NCBI GenBank assembly: GCA_014843695.1
Contig: CM026386.1
Coordinates: 89,755,560-89,819,559, forward strand
DNA: 64,000 bases
Reading direction: 5' to 3'
Source of the DNA: Archivesica marissinica
Lineage: Eukaryota; Mollusca; Bivalvia; Venerida; Vesicomyidae
Shown: piece by piece, positions 33,486 to 45,253 of the stretch
Layout: the number at the start of each line of letters is the position of its first letter
Numbering within the stretch: position 1 is the stretch's first letter
Position numbers and translations under genes: made by a program
Notes under the pieces: model-generated
What the model was told of the DNA's origin: nothing
The model's input: the letters and a program-made list of their open reading frames with translations, nothing else
Databases searched by the model: none

Positions 33486-35513
33486 GGTATGTCCCACCCC
33501 TCATACATCTACATGGTATGTCCCATCCCTCATACAGCTACATGGTATGTCCCATCCCTCATACAGCTACATGGTATGTCCCATCCCTCATACATCTACA
33601 TGGTATGTCCCACCCCTCATACATCTACATGGTATGTCCCACCCCTCATACATCTACATGGTATGTCCCACCCCTCATACATCTACATGGTATGTCCCAC
33701 CCCTCATACATCTACATGGTATGTCCCACCCCTCATACATCTACATGGTATGTCCCACCCCTCATACATCTACATGGTATGTCCCATCCCTCATACATCT
33801 ACATGGTATACATGGTATGTCACACCCCTCATACATCTACATGGTATGTCCCATCCCTCATACATCTACATGGTATGTCCCCATCCCTCATACATCTACA
33901 TGGTATGTCCCACCCCTCATACATCTACATGGTATACATGGTATGTCCCACCCCTCATACATCTACATGGTATGTCCCACCCCTCATACATCTACATGGT
34001 ATGTCCCACCCCTCATATATCTACATGGTATGTCCCCCCCTCACATCTACATGGTATGTCCCACCCCTCATACATCTACATGGTATGTCCCACCCCTCAT
34101 AATCTATACATGGTATGTCCCATCCATCATACATCTACATGGTATGTCCCATCCCTCATACATCTACATGGTATGTCCCACCCCCATACATCTACATGGT
34201 ATGTCCCACCCCTCATACATCTACATGTAGTATGTCCCACCCCCATACATCTACATGGTATGTCCCACCCCTCATACATCTACATGGTATGTCTCATATA
34301 TCTACATGGTATGTCCCACCCCTCATACATCTACATGGTATGTCCCACCCCTCATACATCTACATGGTATGTCCCATCCCTCATACATCTACATGGTATG
34401 TCCCACTATATCTACATGGTATGTCCCACCCCTCATACATCTACATGGTATGTCCCATCCCTCATACATCTACATGGTATGTCCCATCCCTCATACATCT
34501 ACATGGTATGTCCCACCCCTCATACATCTACATGGTATGTCCCACCCCTCATACATCTACATGGTATGTCCCATCCCTCATACATCTACATGGTATGTAT
34601 CACCCTCATACATCTACATGGTATGTCCCATCCCTCATACATCTACATGGTATGTCCCATCCCTCATACATCTACATGGTATGTCCCATCCCTCATACAT
34701 CTACATGGTATGTCCCACCCCTCATACATCTACATGGTATGTCCCACCCCTCATACATCTACATGGTATGTCCCATCCCTCATACATCTACATGGTATGT
34801 CCCACCCCTCATACATCTACATGGTATGTCCCATCCCTCATACATCTACATGGTATGTCCCATCCCTCATACATCTACATGGTATGTCCCACCCCTCATA
34901 CATCTACATGGTATGTCCCATCCCTCATACATCTACATGGTATGTCCCCCCCTCATACATCTACATGGTATGTCCCATCCCTCATACATCTACATGGTAT
35001 GTCCCACCCTCATACATCTACATGGTATGTCCCACCCCTCATACATCTACATGGTATGTCCCACCCCATACATCTACATGGTATGTCCCATCCCTCATAC
35101 ATCTACATGGTATGTCCCACCCTCATACATCTACATGGTATGTCCCATCCCTCATACATCTACATGGTATGTCCCATCCCTCATACATCTACATGGTATG
35201 TCCCACCCCTCATACATCTACATGGTATGTCCCATCCCTCATACATCTACATGGTATTGTTGTCCCACCCCTCATACATCTACATGGTATGTCCCATCCC
35301 TCATACATCTACATGGTATGTCCCATCCCTCATACATCTACATGGTATGTCCCACCCTCATACATCTACATGGTATGTCCCACCCCTCATACATCTACAT
35401 GGTATGTCCCATCCCTCATACATCTACATGGTATGTCTCATACATCTACATGGTATGTCCCACCCCTCATACATATACATGGTATGTCCCATCCATCATA
35501 CATCTACATGGTA
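33486..35513. repeat. 29 bp satellite running into the assembly gap
   Basis: About 70 copies of CATGGTATGTCCCACCCCTC plus ATACATCTA, with CACCCC/CATCCC variants and occasional deleted units. It ends abruptly at the first N, so the true array is longer. Long open frames here, including those spanning the Ns, are artefacts. Confidence 0.97.
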
Positions 35514-36513
35514 NNNNNNNNNNNNNNNNNNNNNNNNNNNNNNNNNNNNNNNNNNNNNNNNNNNNNNNNNNNNNNNNNNNNNNNNNNNNNNNNNNNNNNN
35601 NNNNNNNNNNNNNNNNNNNNNNNNNNNNNNNNNNNNNNNNNNNNNNNNNNNNNNNNNNNNNNNNNNNNNNNNNNNNNNNNNNNNNNNNNNNNNNNNNNNN
35701 NNNNNNNNNNNNNNNNNNNNNNNNNNNNNNNNNNNNNNNNNNNNNNNNNNNNNNNNNNNNNNNNNNNNNNNNNNNNNNNNNNNNNNNNNNNNNNNNNNNN
35801 NNNNNNNNNNNNNNNNNNNNNNNNNNNNNNNNNNNNNNNNNNNNNNNNNNNNNNNNNNNNNNNNNNNNNNNNNNNNNNNNNNNNNNNNNNNNNNNNNNNN
35901 NNNNNNNNNNNNNNNNNNNNNNNNNNNNNNNNNNNNNNNNNNNNNNNNNNNNNNNNNNNNNNNNNNNNNNNNNNNNNNNNNNNNNNNNNNNNNNNNNNNN
36001 NNNNNNNNNNNNNNNNNNNNNNNNNNNNNNNNNNNNNNNNNNNNNNNNNNNNNNNNNNNNNNNNNNNNNNNNNNNNNNNNNNNNNNNNNNNNNNNNNNNN
36101 NNNNNNNNNNNNNNNNNNNNNNNNNNNNNNNNNNNNNNNNNNNNNNNNNNNNNNNNNNNNNNNNNNNNNNNNNNNNNNNNNNNNNNNNNNNNNNNNNNNN
36201 NNNNNNNNNNNNNNNNNNNNNNNNNNNNNNNNNNNNNNNNNNNNNNNNNNNNNNNNNNNNNNNNNNNNNNNNNNNNNNNNNNNNNNNNNNNNNNNNNNNN
36301 NNNNNNNNNNNNNNNNNNNNNNNNNNNNNNNNNNNNNNNNNNNNNNNNNNNNNNNNNNNNNNNNNNNNNNNNNNNNNNNNNNNNNNNNNNNNNNNNNNNN
36401 NNNNNNNNNNNNNNNNNNNNNNNNNNNNNNNNNNNNNNNNNNNNNNNNNNNNNNNNNNNNNNNNNNNNNNNNNNNNNNNNNNNNNNNNNNNNNNNNNNNN
36501 NNNNNNNNNNNNN
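35514..36513. other. Assembly gap, exactly 1,000 N
   Basis: The round number indicates a placeholder of unknown size. The left flank is the 29 bp satellite and the right flank is not, so the unresolved satellite probably caused the break. Confidence 0.99.
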
Positions 36514-36569
36514 CATGTATTGGATTTTTGTGCAAGATTTTTGGAGAAGTTTGTATAATGCAATGACTT

Positions 36570-36765
36570 GTTACTCTAAATGATATCTTTTAACATGTAT
36601 ATTGCCTAAACAAGTCAATTCACTTGTGTGGATGTTACTCTTAAATGTTATCTTTAACATGTATATTGCCTAAACAAGTCAATTCACTTGTGTGGATGTT
36701 ACTCTAAATGTTATCTTTTAACATGTATATTGCCTAAACAAGTCAATTCACTTGTGTGGATTAAG
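36570..36765. repeat. Tandem repeat, about 64 bp, three copies
   Basis: Unit contains CTAAATGTTATCTTTTAACA and TGCCTAAACAAGTCAATTCA then CTTGTGTGGA. Confidence 0.9.
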
Positions 36766-37257
36766 ATAATGATGTCTAACTTGGCTGACGCAGATGTAGT
36801 TCGATCTCCACTGGTACAAAGAGTCATCTACACTGGCAGATACTGCCAGCAGTTCTGTCCGCATTTATTCTCATCCCCATTACTTGGTTTGGCAGGCTTT
36901 TCCGGTTTGGCATGATGATGTTTAGCAGCAAATACAACATATAAAATTTGAAATCACAATAGTGTTTATTGCAACTGATATTTTAACTGCATGACAGTGA
37001 GGTCCCTAAAGCTGTTTGATACATGGTCGATAATTGCTGCTAAGATAAATGATTACAGGTAAACGAAGCTTCATTTTGCAGGCCGATATTCTTTGAAGTT
37101 CAAACTATTAGATTATTCGGGTACCCAGGGAATCTGTGATTATGATTAAATCCAACAAACACTTTAAAAATTGAAATATAGATAACCAATTATGAATGGC
37201 TCTATTTTTAATTTAATATTATTTAACTTACTTTAATCAAATTTATTATTGAATAAC
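36766..37257. other. Left flank of the 5.1 kb insertion, no gene recognised
   Basis: Its right part (about 37180..37257: AATTATGAATGGCTCTATTT, AATATTATTTAACTT, TTATTGAATAAC) resembles 42935..43033, evidence for a duplicated segment that marks the insertion's empty site. An open frame at 36688..36915 has no recognisable domain. Confidence 0.5.
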
Positions 37258-37375
37258 TCCCAGGCGAAAATGAAGGTCATATGACCATGGTCAACCATGG
37301 ACTACCACGTTTTGCTAAAAGGCACCATGGTCGTGGACCGTGGTCAATGACCATGGTACACAACCGTCTTGACGG

Positions 37376-38670
37376 ATAACCAGCAAACACAAAAGCTCAT
37401 GGTGAGCCAGTGCTCACATAAGCTTAAAAATGGACAGAAACAAAATCAAGTGACTATAACTGACTCTTAAAACTTAATTCCTTTTTCATTTATTGACTAC
37501 TTTGATACGACCATTAGGCAACATTTGAATAACCCACTAGTGTAGCAACATTTCCCGCGTCACTGATTTCACAACGTGAAATGACGACGCTTTTTAAGAC
37601 GGCGCTACTAGCGGCTGCACTGCATTCTGTTTGTAGTGACACATACTGCAAGGATCATACACAGTATGTGATAAATAGAATACTGTATTCGTGATCGTTG
37701 AATACTGAAAATATTGAATTTGTTGTCTAAAATGATACAACACTTGGCAAAAGCCTGAAATACAAGTTCAATAATTATAGCATTCAATGCGAAAGCCGAG
37801 TTTTGTATCGTTTTAAACAACTCGTTCAATAATTTCAGTATTCAATGATCACTCATTTAGTATTCTCTATATCATAATTTGCGTTGCAGACGCATAGTAA
37901 CACCAGTGTATTAATTATCGTAATACATGAGTACTCAAATTATTTTTGCGCATGCAGAGGAACAGATTAGCTGCGTATTTGCATACTTATGCAATTATTT
38001 TTGTAAAATACCCAATTAAAATAAAAAGCTAAGCGTACTGAAACGCATTAGAAAATAGATGATACGCAATAAAGGTTGAATTATGTGCATATCATGATCC
38101 ACAATCAATGTAACCGAGTACTGAATTAACCATTATTTCATTTCATTCAGCTTATTGATTATGCTTAGTACCCAACAGGCAGCAGACTCGAGAGTGATTA
38201 TATAACAGCTTTCGTCACAATCGAGCTTAAATAAATTAGTATAGACTAATTAAAACTAATATACCCGAGTACTGATATTCAAAATACCCAATTCAATCAA
38301 GTGGATACCCAATTGAAAATGAAATGATGGGGTAATACCCAATTCAGTTCAAAAGCTTATCTGTTCCTATGGCGTGCAGACGTCACTACGTACCAAAACA
38401 AACAAACGCATTTGCAAACTTTGAATGGGGCCTATATACTAACGTACTAGAGTAAAAAGACACTTTAACAAATTTATCATGCTTCCGACTGTTTCAATAA
38501 AAATTGATTTTAAGTCAAATAAACAGTGCTGATTTCGCTTAACGTTTGGCGCCATAACGCCAATTTCAAATGACGTCATGAAAATTACAATTAATGTTTG
38601 GCGCCATAACGCTATAAGTTGCCTACAAATACTCTAATTCAAGCCCAGGCTGCTGTTTGCGGGATTATGT
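37376..38670. other. AT-rich interior of the 5.1 kb candidate element
   Basis: No domain, exon or repeat period found. Short phrases recur, such as AATACCCAATT (37990..38340) and TTTGGCGCCATAACGC (38546 and 38597). A fragment near 38185..38255 matches the tail of SINE family 1 (CTCGAGAGTGATTA, CGAGCTTAAATAAATT). Confidence 0.5.
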
Positions 38671-38952
38671 TATATATAGAATCTTACATTCGTGTTCATT
38701 TATTATTGAAATTATTAAACTCGTCTTCTAAAAACCATAAAAAACTCTCCAGAGGCTCGTTTTTATGGTTTTTAGAAGACGAGTTTAATAATTTCAATAA
38801 TAAATCGCCAGAGGCTCGTTTTTATGGTTTTTAGAAGACGGGTTTAATAATTTCAATAATAAATCACCAGAGGCTCGTTTTTATGGTTTTTAGAAGACGA
38901 GTTTAATAATTTCAATAATAAATGAACACTTATGTAAGATCCTATATTTATA
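38671..38952. repeat. Foldback with triplicated right arm
   Basis: The left arm (38671..38744) includes ATTATTAAACTCGTCTTCTA. The right arm has three 59 bp copies (from about 38757, 38816 and 38875) including TAGAAGACGAGTTTAATAAT. The stem runs about 48 perfect pairs around CTCTCCAGAGGCTCG and continues imperfectly into AGAATCTTACATTCGTG / CACTTATGTAAGATCCT. Confidence 0.9.
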
Positions 38953-39177
38953 GAATAGCTTGCCATCTAGGGACGTGGGGTAGTTTTACTCTTTTTTTGC
39001 ACCCACTTTTGTACAGAATGAACTTTTGCTGTTATTTCTTTTGCCGATGACCCATATTTTTCTTTAATAATTGTATGTTGTACAGCCTTGTGTCAAACGG
39101 AGGCTTTGCCTCAACTTTACTGTTACTTGGTTTTCCTGTGATAGAATGTGATAGCATGTAGCTTTCAGGGAAGAGCA

Positions 39178-40028
39178 TCACAACATTAAATTTTTTACAG
39201 CTGTATACAGTCCATCAGTATGCGATATAGCATCTACCAGTTGAGACCTAGTGAGACTGTTATATAACATTCCATGGGGTGGCGTCGTTACCTCTCTTGG
39301 AGGGCTAGGTGTTGGTGATGACTTTCTTGGAGTTAACTTCCTTGGCGACGTTCTTGGAGTCAACTTCCTAGGCGTCACTGACTTTTCTGCTGTCTGTGCA
39401 CTTGAGTTGAGAGTTATTTGTGTCCGTAATTTTCTTGGTGTCAAGGTAGTTAAAGACATACTTTTCTTGGTTTCGGGGTGCTGCAGCTGATCCAAGTTGA
39501 GTTTTCTCTTTAGCCGACGAACGTCATCCTTGAGTGTGCGAACGTCATCCTTGAGTGCTTTGAAGTCTTGGATAGAAACACAACTGAAAAAAGTATATAT
39601 GAAATACATCATTGCAAGCTGAGGAGCATATTATTACAAACAGATAGCTTTATGAAAACAGAGGATGATGATGGCCCTATATCTCTCACCCGAGCGAACA
39701 TGGGCACATAACATGCTAATAATAATTTATTTGAAGAAGGTTACATAACAAGATACATGTATACACAAAGCATCATTTTAAAGAATGACCTGTTTAATTT
39801 AACATTATATCATTCACACACATATTTGCGCTTGTACTTACCACCAACGGCAAGAATTCTGTACTGCCCTTTTCCAGGAACACCGGGGTAGCAAGCAATA
39901 CCCTCATCTCCTGGTACGTATGTTTGTTTTTGCGGTTCCATGAAGTATTTCTGATTATGCACAGAAAGTCTATTGTCGTCGTTCAGCCAACGAACAACCG
40001 CAAATTTCCCTGCAAGTTCTTTCGACAT
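39178..40028 (-). CDS. Two-exon gene inside the 5.1 kb element, unknown function
   Basis: Exon 1 (40028..39842) starts at ATG with MSKELAGKFAVVRWLNDD and ends GTTGGTG/GTAAGT, phase 1. Exon 2 (about 39562..39178) can follow the acceptor TGTTTCTATCCAAG, giving DFKALKDDVRTLKDDVRRL, a short coiled coil with a doubled LKDDVR heptad. A basic Pro/Thr/Ser-rich stretch with repeated PRKLTPR follows, then SQLVDAISHTDGLYTAVKNL and a stop. An alternative acceptor after TTTTTTCAG breaks the frame, so I prefer the first. The N-terminal FAVVRWL...GDEG pattern suggests a small beta-barrel (SH3/Tudor-like) fold like those at the start of some BEN-domain proteins, but no BEN domain is present. Total about 190 residues. 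Confidence 0.5.
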
Positions 40029-40800
40029 GTTGTTGAGACTGCTGCTGTGAAAAACGCGCCTTTCGTGATGCTGAGGTTTTTCTATCGAACTCTGTGATTG
40101 GTTAACACGCGTATTTTTTACTTTGATTGACCAATGAAAAACGTCGTTAGATTTGCCGAGATACAAAGTTGCTTCCCCTGGCTATGGGTAAAATACCGTT
40201 AGGGGGTAAAATCCAGACCCAACACAAAATAGGAGATAGACAAGATCTAGTCCGACCTTTAATATGGTGCATATTTACAATCGTTAGATAACAATACATT
40301 TCAATATATACAGCGGGGTCCTGTCAATTCGACCGTCTAAGACGTAAACATTTCTGTATTTACCAATCTACTTTCGTTTTCGACTGTGTCACTTGTATTT
40401 TTCAACTCGTCTGCTCTGTATTTGGCATAATTAATAACCAGTCGATCTGGGGCGATGGACCCTCAAATAACGAACAAATAAATCAGAAAAGTAAGTGAAT
40501 TTGCTATGTAACTTGCCGAAATATTTCCCAATCACTCGGATTTCGAGACATAATTTTCATTATTCAAAAGCACCCAGTACCGTCTGAAATCGGCCAAAAC
40601 ATCCCTTATCAAAACCAGACTGATAATCACGTGGTCTTTTGTTTACGGTACGAGCACGGGGCCGAATCGATTAATCTCTATCATTATTACAGCTGCAGTT
40701 TCTTAAGTTCCCACGTTCCAGCCATTAACAATACGCGTCCAGCAATACCAAATATAATAGCAATACTTACGTTGTTAGTGATTTAAGTGCTGTGTTCATC
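40029..40800. other. Upstream region of the cargo gene
   Basis: 770 bases with no other gene recognised. It would contain the promoter of the minus-strand gene, but I see no clear TATA box or initiator. Confidence 0.4.
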
Positions 40801-40809
40801 ACAGTCGAC

Positions 40810-42235
40810 AATGGTCAACCATGGTGTGGTGAATTTTGACAGTGGTAATGAAAAAGGTTTGACCATGGTAGACCATGGTTATATTTGTTGATTGTCTTGT
40901 CACCATTGTCGACCATAGCCAATCTTGTCTCACCATGGTCGACCATGGTCAATCTTGTCTCACCATGGTCGACCATGGTCAATCTTGTCTCACCATGGTC
41001 GACCATGGTCAATCTTCTCTCACCATGGTCGACCATGGTTATATTTGTTGATTGTCTTGTCACCATGGTCGACCATGGCCAATCTTCTCTCACCATTGTC
41101 GACCATGGTTATATTTGTTGATTGTCTTGTCACCATGGTCGACCATGGTCAATCTTGTCTCACCATGGTCGACCATGGTCAATCTTGTCTCACCATGGTC
41201 GACCATGGTCAATCTTCTCTCACCATGGTCGACCATGGTTATATTTGTTGATTGTCTTGTCACCATGGTCGACCATGGCCAATCTTCTCTCACCATTGTC
41301 GACCATGGTTATATTTGTTGATTGTCTTGTCACCATGGTCGACCATGGCCAATCTTCTCTCACCATTGTCGACCATGGTCAATCTTCTCTCACCATGGTC
41401 GACCATGGTCAATCTTGTCTCACCATGGTTGACCATAGCCAATCTTCTCTCACCATGGTCAACCATGGTCGATCTTGTCTCACCATGGTCGACCATGGTC
41501 AATCTTGTCTCACCATGGTTGACCATAGCCAATCTTCTCTCACCATGGTCAACCATGGTCGATCTTGTCTCACCATGGTCGACCATGGTCAATCTTGTCT
41601 CACCATGGTTGACCATAGCCAATCTTCTCTCACCATGGTCAACCATGGTCGATCTTGTCTCACCATGGTCGACCATGGTCAATCTTGTCTCACCATGGTT
41701 GACCATAGCCAATCTTCTCTCACCATGGTCAACCATGGTCGATCTTGTCTCACCATGGTCGACCATGGTCAATCTTGTCTCACCATGGTTGACCATAGCC
41801 AATCTTCTCTCACCATGGTCAACCATGGTCGATCTTGTCTCACCATGGTCGACCATGGTCAATCTTGTCTCACCATGGTTGACCATAGCCAATCTTCTCT
41901 CACCATGGTCAACCATGGTCGATCTTGTCTCACCATGGTCGACCATGGTCAATCTTGTCTCACCATGGTTGACCATAGCCAATCTTCTCTCACCATGGTC
42001 AACCATGGTCGATCTTGTCTCACCATGGTCGACCATGGTCAATCTTGTCTCACCATGGTTGACCATAGCCAATCTTCTCTCACCATGGTCAACCATGGTC
42101 GATCTTCTCTCACCATGGTCGACCATGGTCAATCTTGTCTCACCATGGTTGACCATAGCCAATCTTCTCTCACCATGGTCAACCATGGTCGATCTTCTCT
42201 CACCATGGTCGATCTTCTCTCACCATGGTCGACCA
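40810..42235. repeat. 30 bp palindromic satellite with 90 bp higher-order repeat
   Basis: The unit is CACCATGGTCGACCATGGTC plus AATCTTGTCT. ACCATGGTCGACCATGGT is an exact 18 bp palindrome containing NcoI-type and SalI-type words. From about 41395 to 42180 units group in threes (GTCGACCATGGTC, GTTGACCATAGCC, GTCAACCATGGTC), repeating every 90 bp almost without change. Both strands are open because of the symmetry; the 421-codon and 298-codon frames are not genes. Confidence 0.97.
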
Positions 42236-42382
42236 TGCTCCTGATCATGTTTTCACCATGGTATTTGATGGTTGACCATGTTAAAACATGGTCGATTGAC
42301 CATGTTAAAACATGGTCAACCATCAAAAACCATGGTGACCATGGTCAGACCATGGTGACCATGGTCATCATTTCGCCTGGGC
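42236..42382. repeat. Nested inverted repeats at the right end of the 5.1 kb element
   Basis: GATGGTTGACCATGTTAAAACATGGTC pairs with a second ACCATGTTAAAACATGGTCAACCATC just downstream. ACCATGGTGACCATGG words follow and then the TIR end TTTCGCCTGGG. Confidence 0.8.
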
Positions 42383-42383
42383 A

Positions 42384-43200
42384 GTAATCCATACTGTAAT
42401 GGTCGCTTATCTTTTATGTACACATTAAGGAAAACAGCAACATAATAGAAGTATTATTATGATTGTTAACGTATATGCAAAGGCTTGCAACTGAAGTAAC
42501 TTTAGTTATGTATGAATGAAGGTATGTAATGTATCTATGTTAACTTAAATAAAACGTGAGATTGTATGCTGTTCTAGCTAGGAATTAATAGATCCAACAG
42601 GCTACATTATTGTTCCGCCTAATGTGTGATGATTGACTCGTTTACAGTGTCAATTAAACGCTGGACTTAAGTAAACTTAAGTGGGATCGCCTGGCCCAAT
42701 ACCGTAAGATATAATGGCTGATCCTTATTTTATCCTTACCATTATCACAACAATCATTATCCTTTTAACACAATAATCCTTATCCTTATTGTCATTATCC
42801 CACCAATCATTATCCTTTTTATCACAACAATCCTTATCTTTATTATCATTTTTACAACAAACAGTCCTTATTAAACATTATCTAAACGGTCCTTTATTAT
42901 AACAGTCCTTATTATCACAACAGTCATCCATCAAACATGTAGTTTTCTTAATGAATTATGTACGACTCTCTTTTTAATATTATTTAACTGTGCAAAACCC
43001 GGGTACCGTAATTTCGAATATATTACTGAATAACAGTAATTCATACTGTAATGCTGGCTTCTTTTATTTACACATTAAGAACTGTTATTGTAACATATAT
43101 ACAAAGGCTTGCAACTGAAGTTATGTACGAATGAAGGTATGTAATGTATATATGATGCAGGCTACATTATTTTTCAGCCCATAGATTAAAAGTGCGAAGA
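42384..43200. repeat. Imperfect segmental duplication (about 650 bp offset)
   Basis: CATACTGTAATG, TACACATTAAG, CAAAGGCTTGCAACTGAAG, GAATGAAGGTATGTAATGTAT and GGCTACATTATT occur in the same order at 42390..42610 and 43040..43170, each followed by ATCCTTATTATCA-type repeats. It supplies the empty-site comparison for the 5.1 kb element. Confidence 0.75.
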
Positions 43201-43217
43201 TTGACTCATTAACGTTT

Positions 43218-44035
43218 AACAACAATCCTTATCCTTATCACAACAACCTGTATCAACACCAATCATTGTCCTTATTATCAGTATCACAACAATCCTTATT
43301 ATTAGTATCACACCAGTCATTATCCTTTATATCACAACAATCCTTATTATTAGTATCACACCAGTCATTATCCTTTATATCACAACAATCCTTATTATTA
43401 GTATCACACCAGTCATTATCCTTTATATCACAACAATCCTTATTATTAGTATCACACCAGTCATTATCCTTTATATCTCAACAATCCTTATTATTAGTAT
43501 CACACCAGTCATTATCCTTTATATCACAACAATCCTTAGTATTAGTATCACACCAGTCATTTTCCTTTATATCACAACAATCCTTATTATTAGTATCACA
43601 CCAGTCATTATCCTTTATATCTCAACAATCCTTATTATTAGTATCACACCAGTCATTATCCTTTATATCTCAACAATCCTTATTATTAGTATCACACCAG
43701 TCATTATCCTTTATATCTCAACAATCCTTATTATTAGTATCACACCAATCATTATCCTTTATATCTCAACAATCCTTATTATTAGTATCACACCAATCAT
43801 TATCCTTTATATCTCAACAATCCTTATTATTAGTATCACACCAATCATTATCCTTTATATCTCAACAATCCTTATTATTAGTATCACACCAATCATTATC
43901 CTTTATATCACAACAATCCTTATTATTAGTATCACACCAGTCATTATTCTTTATATCACAACAATCCTTATTATTAGTATCACACCAGTTATTATCCTTT
44001 TTATCAAAACAATTCTTATCAGTATTATCATTTTT
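43218..44035. repeat. 48 bp minisatellite
   Basis: About 17 copies of a unit containing ATCCTTATTATTAGTATCAC and ACCAGTCATTATCCTTTATA. A simpler diverged relative occupies 42720..42940. The open frame (QSLLLVSHQSLSFISQ) is a repeat translation; 48 is a multiple of three. Confidence 0.95.
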
Positions 44036-44462
44036 ACAACAATTATTTTTATATGATCATTTCCAAACAGTTCTAATTTGATCATGATCTAGGCGATCCT
44101 TATCATTGATTATAACAGTCCTTATTATTACAACATTCCTTACCTTCTTTATTTTGTCCTTATCGTTATCATTGTCTTATTATTATCACCATTTATATCA
44201 CCACACTATAGTCCCCTTATAAATCACAATGGATCTGTATCCTTATAAAATTAATTAATATTGTGATGTTCCAGTCCTCGTATATCTTTCCTCAGATGTA
44301 CATCCCAGGTATACCGATTACTGACATATCAATAATGTGTGTATGTGGGTTTAAAAAAGAGGCTATGTAAATAATGTTCATTCTCAATTAAGCATAATAT
44401 TATATATTTTATTGTATGCAATATCAGTTAGTAAGAAATAAATAATAACCGAATCAATAAGT

Positions 44463-44665
44463 GTGGCGCCCGTGGTCCAGTGGTAGAATGTCGGATTTGG
44501 AATTGAACGGTCCCGTATTTGATTACTAGGTCAGGCCACTTATGTAGTGTCATCGAGCAAGGCACCTCACACACATTGCTTTAAGTACCGGTTAAGTCGG
44601 CTAAGCCTGCCCAGGAAAACTTGTCCAGGTCCCCAGAAGGGGTTTGACATTAATGGGGCATACAT
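44463..44665 (+). mobile_element. tRNA-derived SINE, family 3
   Basis: Head GTGGTCCAGTGGTAGAATGT, body AAGGCACCTCACACACATTG and CTAAGCCTGCCCAGGAAAAC, end GGGGTTTGACATTAATGG. The B box has decayed (CCCGTATTTGATTAC), so this copy is probably inactive. Confidence 0.82.
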
Positions 44666-45253
44666 ACCAAAGTGAAAGCAACAACATTGACCTCCATCGT
44701 TTATTTATGCGCCGATACCAATTATCAGGGACAATGTTAATTTCGCCTCAGAAGTTTATACCAGTAGCCATACATACCATAAGGCAATCATGTGACGAGT
44801 GTAATGAAAAGAGAAAAAGTTTTGAATACATTATGATTACTTTGCTAATAGAAACAACATATCAGCTTGGTTTTGCCGTAGCCAGTTGCGGATGTCCGAC
44901 AGAAATAGTCAATAGTAAACAGAGATTGAGCATGTGCAGTTCATTTGGATGTATTCTGATATCAGCACTAATTAGTAGTCATCACCGATATTAGCCAATT
45001 ACGGTCACTGTGGATACGACTTTCTATGCTTCTTTGCCTGACACTGCTTTTCATATGTGTTAATCAGTAGTATTTATACAATCATGCACATTCACGTTGT
45101 GAATAAGGTTATGCTTGAGTAATTTAATCATCACTCATTTTCCTGTAAACCATGTTTTCTACAAAGCTGGAAATGATTTTGTCCGCCAGATTCTATGTTG
45201 TTGCGACATCCCACGTGGTGTGATGTCATTTGTATACCGGTGTGGAATTTCAG
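44666..45253. other. No recognised gene; one unassigned open frame
   Basis: A + strand frame of 116 codons (44644..44994, starting in the SINE) contains scattered Cys (SCDECNEK, SCGCPTEI) but no pattern I recognise, and no splice-site pairing supports it. Confidence 0.4.

Larger units (their letters stand above)
37258..42382 (-). mobile_element. Candidate 5.1 kb TIR element with cargo gene and CCATGG satellite
   Basis: The left end reads CCCAGGCGAAAATGAAGG; the right end, reversed, reads CCCAGGCGAAATGATGACC. Both are followed by ACCATGG-rich subterminal DNA (37280..37375 and 40810..42370). The flanks GAATAAC and AGTAATCCATACTG are joined directly at about 43030 (TTACTGAATAACAGTAATTC ATACTG) in a duplicated copy of the neighbourhood, which looks like an empty site and shows no clear target duplication. 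Contents in order: AT-rich DNA, a foldback (38671..38952), a two-exon minus-strand gene (39178..40028), unassigned DNA and the palindromic satellite. I recognise no transposase, so it would be non-autonomous or of an unknown class. Confidence 0.6.

Noticed and set aside
33484..36583. Long frames spanning the satellite and the N block
   Set aside because: Translations of a 29 bp repeat plus unknown bases; not evidence of a gene.
37608..37829. Small minus-strand protein in the 5.1 kb element
   Set aside because: AT-rich chance frame with no domain and no splice support.
41122..42387. Open frames of about 420 and 300 codons on opposite strands
   Set aside because: Both arise from the palindromic 30 bp unit; symmetry makes both strands open.
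44644..44994. Cys-containing protein of 116 residues
   Set aside because: Starts inside a SINE, has no recognisable domain spacing and no supporting signals.
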